From an uncultured Bacilli bacterium (lineage in GTDB: Bacteria; Bacillota_I; Bacilli_A; RF39; UBA660): a stretch of 14,549 bases of DNA. Where the stretch lies: assembly GCA_934095805.1 (NCBI GenBank), contig CAKOKV010000008.1:1-14549 (forward strand), in the 5' to 3' direction. The notes under the pieces are model-generated. The model searched no databases and was not told the DNA's origin. It saw only the letters and a program-made list of their open reading frames with translations. Each line of letters starts with the position of its first letter. Positions within the stretch are counted from its first letter, which is position 1. This document shows positions 8,659 through 14,549 of this stretch, in pieces. Made by a program: the position numbers and the translations under genes.

Positions 8659-8674
8659 ATGAATCCTTTCTAAA

Positions 8675-9250
8675 TTATGATGGTTTAATAAACATAATTT
8701 TATTTATTCTTAAATTTGTATTTTGAAGTGCATTTGGAGCATCTATATCAATTTCAATGTTCCAATAATAATTAAGTGTTGATTCTGCTGGTATAGTAAC
8801 ACTATTAGCAAAATCAAAGAAATATCTATCATCATCAGTATTATGTTCTAACCTATCAGACAATTTAAAATTATCAATAATAGGATTAGTAATACCAATT
8901 TTTAAATAATTTTTAAGTAAATTTATATTTCCTGTTATCTCAGTAAATACAATTTTTACTCTTGCAGGTGTTGGATTAATGTTAGTAAGTTCAAATCTAT
9001 ATCTTTGTATTTTACCTGGATACATAAGATCAAGATTAAGAAGTTCATCATCTGAATATTGACCTTGTAAAACATATTTATTATCAATAAGAGCATATAA
9101 CTTAACTTGTATATCACTATCAGTTATATAAAAATCTCTATTGTATTCTACATTTTCTCCAAGTGATGGTTCTGTTTGCATCCAAGCATAAGCACTAACT
9201 GTAAGTAATATTATAATTACTATACTTAATAATATTGATATCTTTTTCAT
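8675..9250 (-). CDS. Small TasA-like SipW-dependent exported protein
   Basis: 191 residues: a short N-terminal hydrophobic segment (5-19) ending in AYAWM (20-24), with likely SipW cleavage at the Ala-Trp junction, then one beta-rich domain. The features YPGKIQRYRFELTN (77-90) and VTIPAESTLNYYW (151-163) are typical of TasA/camelysin sandwiches, where a framework of paired strands carries a TN-x-xP turn and an IPA-x-S turn. TasA proteins assemble into extracellular fibres in biofilm matrix; a comparable role here is inference. No anchor or extra domain is visible. The ATG lies 4 bases after a GAGGTGA site that overlaps the preceding gene's TGA stop, suggesting translational coupling. It is the simplest of the three TasA-like genes and could be the main fibre subunit or a minor pilot subunit. 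Confidence 0.8.
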   Translation of the reverse strand: MKKISILLSIVIIILLTVSAYAWMQTEPSLGENVEYNRDFYITDSDIQVKLYALIDNKYVLQGQYSDDELLNLDLMYPGKIQRYRFELTNINPTPARVKIVFTEITGNINLLKNYLKIGITNPIIDNFKLSDRLEHNTDDDRYFFDFANSVTIPAESTLNYYWNIEIDIDAPNALQNTNLRINKIMFIKPS

Positions 9251-9258
9251 GCTTCACC

Positions 9259-10308
9259 TCACTGGAAAGTTACAAGAGTTGCATAACTCTCTGGTGAAAC
9301 ACCAACTACTTCTTTAATTCTAACATATACTGATTGATATCCAGTAAATTGTTGAGTACTACTTGTAACAGGAGTCCATATTGTAGTAGCAGTATTTGTT
9401 GTAGCCCATTCCATTGTAGTATCAAGACCAGTTATTGTATAATTAGAATTTCCAACTAATGTAGGAGCCGCTAATAACTCATTAGCACTACCAAACTTAA
9501 ATAATACATTTAATATAGTAGATGCAAGAGCATTAGTACAATCTATATCCCCACCTTCTAACCATATTTTTAAGTTAATAGCCATTCTACTATTAGCTGG
9601 AATAGTAAACAATACTTTATTAGTATCAATCGTATCACTATCACTACTTCCTCTACCACCATCTCTATAACTAAAGTTTCTAACAAGTTGTGTTGTATAA
9701 AAACTACTAGGTATATTACCAAACTTAAATTTACCGGTTGTTATAATTGCTTTAGTAGTATATTCATCAGTAATACCATTTTCAGGAGTTTTACCAAATA
9801 TTATAGTTGATGTTGTATTATCACTAGTTGGATAAGTAATAGCTATTCTAAGAGCATCATAAGCAGGACCAGTAACAGCTGTATCTTTATGAATATAAAC
9901 ATGTTTTGGATAATCTTCTGTTTGTAAATAGAAATTAAAATCTATATAACCATTTTCAATCATTTGAGATACACTACCATTAACATCAAGAAGTTTTATA
10001 AATTCTGGATCGGTTAAAGTTAAACCTTCATTAAAGTCAATTGTATAAAAATTAACCGCATCAACACTTGAAACTTGTTTTAATTCAAATTCATCAAAAT
10101 TTTCAAGAACACTATTTAAACTAACAGTATTTCTAGCTGCACTATCAGGTTGTAACTTAATAACAAGACCTTCAGCAGCTGAAACTTGAATATTAGATAA
10201 ACTTATAGATGGATTAGATCTATCTTGAAACCAAGCATATGAACTAATGATAAGAATAACAGTAAAACCAATCAATAATATAATTTTAAAAAATGTCTTA
10301 TTACTCAT
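9259..10308 (-). CDS. TasA-like exported protein with C-terminal beta domain (paralog 2)
   Basis: 349 residues from the ATG at 10308. A GTG three codons upstream (10317) is also open, but the ribosome binding site AGGTGA at 10314-10319 covers it, so the ATG is preferred. Hydrophobic segment (about 7-22), then SYAWF (23-27), the SipW-type box. The middle is a beta-rich TasA-like region with NFY, YIDFNFYLQ, LRIAITY and WLEGGDIDC elements, all matched at the same positions in the neighbouring upstream gene. The last 65 or so residues form a separate small beta domain (TITGLDTTMEW ... SVYVRIKEV) of the kind found in Gram-positive surface proteins with MEYSTDGGxTW patterns. It ends in FQ, with no sorting signal. 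Probably a fibre or surface-layer subunit; function inferred from family and context. Confidence 0.8.
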   Translation of the reverse strand: MSNKTFFKIILLIGFTVILIISSYAWFQDRSNPSISLSNIQVSAAEGLVIKLQPDSAARNTVSLNSVLENFDEFELKQVSSVDAVNFYTIDFNEGLTLTDPEFIKLLDVNGSVSQMIENGYIDFNFYLQTEDYPKHVYIHKDTAVTGPAYDALRIAITYPTSDNTTSTIIFGKTPENGITDEYTTKAIITTGKFKFGNIPSSFYTTQLVRNFSYRDGGRGSSDSDTIDTNKVLFTIPANSRMAINLKIWLEGGDIDCTNALASTILNVLFKFGSANELLAAPTLVGNSNYTITGLDTTMEWATTNTATTIWTPVTSSTQQFTGYQSVYVRIKEVVGVSPESYATLVTFQ

Positions 10309-10313
10309 ATCAG

Positions 10314-10319
10314 TCACCT
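10314..10319 (-). promoter_or_regulatory. Ribosome binding site deciding the 10308 start
   Basis: AGGTGA on the minus strand lies 5 bases ahead of the ATG at 10308. It overlaps the alternative in-frame GTG at 10317, so that GTG has no usable site of its own. Confidence 0.7.
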
Positions 10320-10320
10320 A

Positions 10321-11475
10321 TCAAAATTCAAGTTCCACATAATGAGAAGCAAAATAATTACTATTCTCACTATATCTTACAAGTACATAAGTTCCTTCAT
10401 TAAAATTTAATGTTTCACCATTATATCTTGTCCATGTACTTCCATTATCTATTGAATATTCCATATTATTTGTGATACCTGTTATAGATGAACCAGTTTT
10501 ACTAACATTTGGTAAATTAATATTGTCGTCTTTTTGTAAACCTACAAAAGATAAATCAAACTTAAATACGCCACCTTTTAATGCAGCTACTGCATCTCTA
10601 TCATTACCTTCTACCCAAACTCTAACTTTTAAACCAACTTTCTTTTCAACATCATTTTCAGTATTGATAACAGCAAGAGGAGCATCCCCGTTAGCCATCT
10701 TAGTAGAAATACTAGCATGAATAACATCTGTTAAGTTTGGTACATCACTCTCTACAAAATTTTCTCCACTTATTACTTTTAAATATTTATAATTTTGTAA
10801 ATTTTTAGATTTAATAGAAGCTGTAAGAGTATCTTCTCCATTAGAAATAATTTCATATTCTTTATTAGGAGCCCATACAAGACTAGCTTTATCATCTAAA
10901 ACATACTTATCGTTTTCTTCATCATAATTATATTTAATAAAAGCAACTCTTACAGAACCAGCAATTAAATCCCTACTAAAGTTTCCATAAGCACTTATTC
11001 TTGTAATAGAATCTAAACTACCTGTAACACCATCCCAAATTAAATCCGATTCATCAGTACCACATTCAGGATAAACTCTTGAACTATCATCTAAAAATAA
11101 CTTAACACTACTATCATTTTTAAACCATAAATCAAAATCCAAATAATCTTTATTAACAATAGCTTCTATAAAATGTAATGGATAACCATCATCATTTTTT
11201 AAATTAGCTTTATAAAAATTAATACCCTCACTAGTAACTTCATTATCAAATCTAAAGCCTTCACCAACATCTATACTAAGTGAAGTACCCCAATTATCAT
11301 TACCATCTTCACTTACTTGAATATTATTAGTTTTAGCAGTTCCAATCTCAATCGCATTAATATGAGTATTCTCATTATGAACAAACCATGCATAAGAAAA
11401 AACAAAGATAGAAACAATTATAGCTATCATTTTAATAATTGTACTACTAATTTTCTTATTCATATCTTTATTCAT
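10321..11475 (-). CDS. TasA-like exported protein with C-terminal beta domain (paralog 1)
   Basis: 384 residues. Hydrophobic segment (13-27) ending in SYAWF (27-31), the SipW box, then a TasA-like beta region with NFYKANL (86-92), YLDFDLWF (111-118), VRVAFIKY (175-182) and WVEGNDRD (287-294). The corresponding WLEG-D-D motif in the next gene shows the two are paralogs from a tandem duplication that has diverged widely. Residues about 321-384 form a C-terminal domain (ITGITNNMEYSIDNGSTW ... GTYVLVRY) of a small beta type common in S-layer and adhesin proteins. The ATG follows a GAGG site embedded at the upstream gene's stop codon. The stop is TGA, confirming the standard code. Likely a subunit of the fibre processed by the peptidase downstream; partner and polymer unknown. 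Confidence 0.8.
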   Translation of the reverse strand: MNKDMNKKISSTIIKMIAIIVSIFVFSYAWFVHNENTHINAIEIGTAKTNNIQVSEDGNDNWGTSLSIDVGEGFRFDNEVTSEGINFYKANLKNDDGYPLHFIEAIVNKDYLDFDLWFKNDSSVKLFLDDSSRVYPECGTDESDLIWDGVTGSLDSITRISAYGNFSRDLIAGSVRVAFIKYNYDEENDKYVLDDKASLVWAPNKEYEIISNGEDTLTASIKSKNLQNYKYLKVISGENFVESDVPNLTDVIHASISTKMANGDAPLAVINTENDVEKKVGLKVRVWVEGNDRDAVAALKGGVFKFDLSFVGLQKDDNINLPNVSKTGSSITGITNNMEYSIDNGSTWTRYNGETLNFNEGTYVLVRYSENSNYFASHYVELEF

Positions 11476-11479
11476 ATTA

Positions 11480-12592
11480 TTACCTCAAATATGCAAATGC
11501 ATCTTGTTTATTCTTTCTATAATGCTTTAATAAAGTCTTAAATCCTTTAATAATCTCCTTATCAGTTTTCTCTTCCTTAGCAAGAGCAAGTTTAAATTCC
11601 TCTTCTAATATCTTTTTAAACTCTTTCATAGAATGATTTCTATTATTAGCAAGAAAATCTTCCATTAACTTTTTAAGAGCATATCTATTTATTTGATCTT
11701 TCTTAATGGTTTTATTGTTATCCATTTCATTTAAAATAACATAATCTAAGAAAAATGCTCCATCCATTCTATTTTTAGTTTTTTCTTCATCAACTTTCTC
11801 ATTAGAATCATTAACTTCCTTTTTATCTTTAACATCATATTGTTCAATAAATTCCCATAATTCTAATGCTTTTTGAAAGTTAGGATTCTTTAATATAGTA
11901 TTTGTTTTTCTAATTGGTGACTTAACAGGAGCAGCATTACCAAGTTCTTTAACAAATGGTGTCTTTAAGAAATCTCCAACAACAAGTTCAATCTTAGCAA
12001 TTCTTTGTTCAACAGATTCACCACTACTTGAAACACCACCTAAATCTTCTTGTAAATTAGTCTCCATATTTAAACTAATATTGACTTCCTCATTACCAAG
12101 TTTAGTTTTACCTGTGTAAGTCATAACTTTTTTCTTTTTAGCATAACTACCACTCGCAGTAACTTGCTTTCTTAATGTAAAGAAATAATTAAGATTATTA
12201 AGTAACGAAATAATAAATCTATTTTCATAAATATCAAAACTTTCTTCTTTATGTACATTAAGAACTTTACTTGGAGTAATAGTTCCATCTTCATCAACAT
12301 CTTGAATTAAATCAGTATGTTGAGCCAAATGTTTTATAGTTTCTTGACTAATCTTCTTAGCCTTTTCAACAGGAACAACTTCTTCTTCCTGCATAATGAA
12401 TCTTTTAGGATTTCTAATAATGTTGTCTAAATAAACAAGAGTTTCTTCAATCTTATCTATCCATGAATAATCATACTCAACACTTTGAAAAGAAGAATTA
12501 ACAACAACATGAGAATCATTAGATCCACAAAACTGCTCAATTGCTTTATTATCAGTATCATCTAATAAATTTAATAATTCATTCTTATTCAT
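11480..12592 (-). CDS. DUF2357-family (McrC N-terminal-like) protein without visible nuclease
   Basis: 370 residues, cytoplasmic by appearance with no signal or membrane segment. Residues 112-134 (NVHKEESFDIYENRFIISLL core) and 209-218 (LKTPFVKELG) followed by a PNFQKALELWEFI segment (237-249) are typical of DUF2357, the domain that in McrC-type proteins contacts the McrB hexamer and activates its NTPase. McrC homologs usually continue into a PD-(D/E)xK nuclease, which I cannot find: the C-terminal 100 residues are lysine- and glutamate-rich helices. It sits 17 bases after the McrB-like gene and 4 bases before the first TasA-like gene, with its own AAGGA site. The role is probably that of an NTPase activator or adaptor. 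An undetected, divergent nuclease remains possible. Confidence 0.75.
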   Translation of the reverse strand: MNKNELLNLLDDTDNKAIEQFCGSNDSHVVVNSSFQSVEYDYSWIDKIEETLVYLDNIIRNPKRFIMQEEEVVPVEKAKKISQETIKHLAQHTDLIQDVDEDGTITPSKVLNVHKEESFDIYENRFIISLLNNLNYFFTLRKQVTASGSYAKKKKVMTYTGKTKLGNEEVNISLNMETNLQEDLGGVSSSGESVEQRIAKIELVVGDFLKTPFVKELGNAAPVKSPIRKTNTILKNPNFQKALELWEFIEQYDVKDKKEVNDSNEKVDEEKTKNRMDGAFFLDYVILNEMDNNKTIKKDQINRYALKKLMEDFLANNRNHSMKEFKKILEEEFKLALAKEEKTDKEIIKGFKTLLKHYRKNKQDAFAYLR

Positions 12593-12609
12593 AAAAATCC
12601 TTTCTTATA

Positions 12610-14190
12610 TTACATAGCTTTCTTAAGTCTAGCTAAATATTCTTTACATTCACTCATATTCTCTTTACCAAAAGTTTTATCTAAAAATTTAACATATCCA
12701 TCAATTTCATCTCTAATAAATGATAAGTTTAATTGTTCAAACTTTCTTAAAACCTTTTTACAAAGAATATAATCGAATCCATCAAGTTCAGTACCACCAC
12801 ATGCTACATATACTGGAACAAATTCTTTTATATGTTTAACAATACGGTTACCAAAAGCAAGTCTAAAATGTTCAATAACATAATTATCCATATCTTCTAG
12901 TTTATTTAAAGTATCTTGTGAAACAGGATGCTCAACTTTTGCTTTATTAAATAAACTTTCAAGATAACTACTATTAATTCTAATGCCAGGAGTATCAGGA
13001 GCATCAAAAGCTTGACCTTTATCATTTATATCTATTGGCATAGCACGGTCGTAAACCTTATCAGTAACCATAAATGTTGAATCATCGTTATTGATTGTAC
13101 CAATATACCACATATTATCCGGTATTTTAAGTTTACCATCTGGTAAATGCTTAGGATCGTTTGGCCATACATTAGGAACCAAATCTATAACCCATTCATC
13201 ACGAGAAGGCATTTCTAAAATAGATAGCATTTCAGCAAAATAGTATTCAACTCTGGCAATATTCATTTCATCAAGTATTGTTAAATACATTTCATCATTA
13301 TAACTTGCTTCATACATTGCTTTTAAAACTTCTGTTTCATTAAACTTTTTAGTAAATTCGTTGAAATATCCAAAAAGCTCAGTTCTATCTCTCCAAGATG
13401 GTTGTACAGAAGCAATAGTTGCATCTCTACTAATAAATTTACCCCAAGCATAAGGAAGTGATGTCTTACCTGTACCAGAGATACCTTGTAAAATAACAAG
13501 TCTTGTTGCTCCAAGAGCTGCTACAAATAATCTAATAATTTTAACTTTATAATAAAGTTTCATTCTTGAAGCTGCAAAGTTTCTAAATGTATCACATAAC
13601 TCTTCAAGAGTAAATGTATTCCCAAAATCTTCAGGTGGTTTATTAGCATATTCTTCATCAATTTGTGTTAGTTTAAAGAATCTACTACCATTGGCTGCTT
13701 CAGTTGGAACTTCTTCAGCAGTTTCTCCTTCTTCACTACTTTCACCATTTTCTTCTTTAATTTCTTTTGGCATATCCATTTTAATATTACTTCCACTAAC
13801 TTGTGGTGTAAGTCCAATTTGAGAAACTTTTAAAGCATACAACTCTTCCTTTTCTTGATTAAGTCTTATAACATCTCTATCAAGTTTAGCAACTTCTTCA
13901 AGTAAACTTTCTTGTTCTACAAGAGTCTTTCTAAATCTTAAATATTTTCTTATTAAAAGATATATTAAAAAACATATACCAGCTAAAAAAGCAAATACTA
14001 AAAGTACAGCAAAACCTACAAGTATCCATTGACCAACCGAAAATTCTGAAGAATATTCTTTTAATATTGAAAGATATGCTTTAAAATTAAACATTTTACC
14101 AAAGCCTCTAACAATACCCATAAAAATATTTATAACTCCAGAAAAGAATTGTTCCATAAAATCATATAAAAATCTCATATATGTTGACAA
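12610..14190 (-). CDS. Membrane-anchored coiled-coil McrB-like AAA+ NTPase
   Basis: 526 residues. Amphipathic N-terminus (5-45), membrane segment (about 55-80), coiled coil (about 83-118), acidic linker (140-165), then an AAA+ module of the McrB clade: Walker A GISGTGKTS (236-244), WRDRTELFGYFN (266-277), Walker B LTILDEMN (303-310) followed by IARVEYYFAEMLSILE (311-326), sensor 1 IGTINNDD (363-370), a possible arginine finger R382, and FGNR (446-449). McrB proteins form hexamers that hydrolyse GTP and are driven by McrC; the GTP-linked NTAD signature reads NNDD here, so nucleotide choice is open. Start is TTG at 14190, since AGAGGTGA lies 6 bases before it and the nearest ATG (14178) is too far. 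First gene of the operon. A membrane anchor on such an NTPase is unusual. Confidence 0.85.
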   Translation of the reverse strand: MSTYMRFLYDFMEQFFSGVINIFMGIVRGFGKMFNFKAYLSILKEYSSEFSVGQWILVGFAVLLVFAFLAGICFLIYLLIRKYLRFRKTLVEQESLLEEVAKLDRDVIRLNQEKEELYALKVSQIGLTPQVSGSNIKMDMPKEIKEENGESSEEGETAEEVPTEAANGSRFFKLTQIDEEYANKPPEDFGNTFTLEELCDTFRNFAASRMKLYYKVKIIRLFVAALGATRLVILQGISGTGKTSLPYAWGKFISRDATIASVQPSWRDRTELFGYFNEFTKKFNETEVLKAMYEASYNDEMYLTILDEMNIARVEYYFAEMLSILEMPSRDEWVIDLVPNVWPNDPKHLPDGKLKIPDNMWYIGTINNDDSTFMVTDKVYDRAMPIDINDKGQAFDAPDTPGIRINSSYLESLFNKAKVEHPVSQDTLNKLEDMDNYVIEHFRLAFGNRIVKHIKEFVPVYVACGGTELDGFDYILCKKVLRKFEQLNLSFIRDEIDGYVKFLDKTFGKENMSECKEYLARLKKAM

Positions 14191-14196
14191 TTCTCT

Positions 14197-14204
14197 TCAC
14201 CTCT
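14197..14204 (-). promoter_or_regulatory. Ribosome binding site deciding the TTG start at 14190
   Basis: AGAGGTGA on the minus strand ends 6 bases before TTG at 14190 but 18 bases before the first in-frame ATG (14178). The non-ATG start is therefore preferred. Confidence 0.75.
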
Positions 14205-14229
14205 ATTCTTAATCCTATTATTCATATTA

Positions 14230-14259
14230 ATTTTACCATAAAAAGGCACTTGAATACAA
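14230..14259 (-). promoter_or_regulatory. Extended -10 promoter of the seven-gene surface operon
   Basis: On the minus strand TGG-TAAAAT (-10 at 14230-14235, five of six consensus bases with a TGn extension) is preceded, after an 18-base spacer, by a weak -35, TTGTAT (14254-14259). Transcription would start near 14223, leaving a leader of about 33 bases that holds the ribosome binding site at 14197-14204. The -35 sits just past the U tract of the upstream terminator. Confidence 0.6.
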
Positions 14260-14288
14260 TAAAAATAAGTGAACTTAATCACTTATTT
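14259..14288 (-). terminator. Intrinsic terminator of the upstream DUF285 gene
   Basis: A perfect 10-bp stem (AAATAAGTGA, 14279-14288 on the minus strand, paired with 14263-14272), a 6-base loop, then a run of five U residues (14265-14261). It starts 3 bases after the TAG stop of the upstream gene. It separates that gene from the operon that follows. Confidence 0.85.
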
Positions 14289-14290
14289 AA

Positions 14291-14549
14291 CTACTTAATA
14301 ACAAATTTCAAATTCCATGGAATTCTTCCACTTCGTTTAAACCAATTTATATCATTATTATTTTTAGCATATACGGTATTAGCACTACAATTACTAAACA
14401 TATCTCTATTATTAGTAACACTTGAAATATCAAAACTGCTTAGATCAATTGTAGTAGATTTAGCATCTAAAAACATCTGCTCCATATTTTTAACTTTACT
14501 TGTATTAAAACTTGTTAAATTCAAATCTTTTATTTTAGTACTAGAAAAC
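14291..14549 (-). CDS. C-terminal end of a DUF285/BspA-like repeat surface protein (runs off right edge)
   Basis: The last 86 codons or so of a gene that enters from the right edge in an open frame; the start lies outside. Two 25-residue repeats are visible: LNLTSFNTSKVKNMEQMF (about residue 9 on) and IDLSSFDISSVTNNRDMF (34 on). This is the consensus of DUF285, the BspA-like repeat of low-GC Gram-positive and mycoplasma surface proteins (LxLSSFDTSKVTxMxxMF). After the second repeat comes a short, non-repeat tail (NNNDINWFKRSGRIPWNLKF), typical of how such arrays end, with no LPXTG motif. A TTG at 14524 could be mistaken for a start, but the frame continues upstream and that codon is the L of the repeat. 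Terminated at once by the hairpin at 14263-14288. Probably a cell-surface adhesin. Confidence 0.7.
   Translation of the reverse strand, partial: FSSTKIKDLNLTSFNTSKVKNMEQMFLDAKSTTIDLSSFDISSVTNNRDMFSNCSANTVYAKNNNDINWFKRSGRIPWNLKFVIK

Noticed and set aside
10309..10317. GTG at 10317 as start of the second TasA-like gene
   Set aside because: The GTG is inside the ribosome binding site AGGTGA that is correctly spaced for the ATG at 10308.
9259..10323. TGA read as Trp (mycoplasma code 4)
   Set aside because: TGA ends two genes with the next ribosome binding site overlapping it, and read-through gives only short, unrelated tails. Trp is encoded by TGG in all genes.
10472..10720. Open frame of 82 codons on the plus strand
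   Set aside because: Fully antisense to the TasA-like gene whose protein motifs are clear. No recognisable protein features.
11317..11541. Open frame of 74 codons on the plus strand
   Set aside because: Antisense across the junction of two well-supported genes; low-complexity Ile/Asn-rich product.
13323..13514. Open frame of 63 codons on the minus strand
   Set aside because: Out-of-frame shadow over the AAA+ core of the McrB-like gene, where the other frame has all conserved motifs.
11480..14190. Classical McrBC restriction system
   Set aside because: No nuclease motif is visible in the McrC-like partner, there is no DNA-recognition N-terminal domain in the NTPase (a membrane segment and coiled coil instead), and the neighbours are surface proteins. 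Not excluded, but the plain label is not supported.

Overview
This is a strongly AT-rich stretch of a low-GC Gram-positive (Bacillota) chromosome or large contig. It probably comes from an uncultured gut-type Bacilli, Erysipelotrichia or RF39-like lineage; that placement is an inference from composition and gene content. TGA serves as a true stop (at 9259-9261 and 10321-10323, each overlapped by the next gene's ribosome binding site) and Trp is TGG, so genetic code 11 applies and code-4 mycoplasmas are unlikely. Every gene lies on the minus strand and coding density is very high.

In the direction of transcription (right to left), the window opens with the C-terminal end of a DUF285/BspA-like repeat surface protein (14291 to beyond 14549), followed by a clear intrinsic terminator (14263-14288). 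An extended -10 promoter (14230-14259), partly buried in the terminator tail, then starts a seven-gene operon with gaps of 4 to 17 bases: (1) a membrane-anchored, coiled-coil McrB-like AAA+ NTPase; (2) a DUF2357 (McrC N-terminal-like) protein with no visible nuclease domain; (3) and (4) two paralogous TasA-like exported proteins with an extra C-terminal beta domain; (5) a small TasA-like protein; (6) a SipW/ER-type signal peptidase with a Ser-His pair; (7) a 2443-residue surface protein. The last has an unusual double-membrane-segment N-terminus, a TasA-like domain, a beta-helix-like region, six BspA-type leucine-rich-repeat blocks and two inserted CBM2-like beta sandwiches. A hairpin follows this gene, and the N-terminal part of a PcrA/UvrD helicase gene runs off the left edge.

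How they fit together (inference): genes 3, 4, 5 and 7 all carry the (S/A)Y(A/S)W(F/M) box at the end of a hydrophobic segment that marks SipW-type substrates, so gene 6 is probably their dedicated processing peptidase. The product would be a surface fibre or matrix plus a giant adhesin. The most unusual point is that this export set shares one transcript with a McrB/DUF2357 pair, normally the core of type IV restriction (McrBC-like) systems. Here the ATPase is tethered to the membrane and the partner seems to lack a nuclease, which suggests the pair may have been recruited to cell-envelope work rather than DNA restriction.
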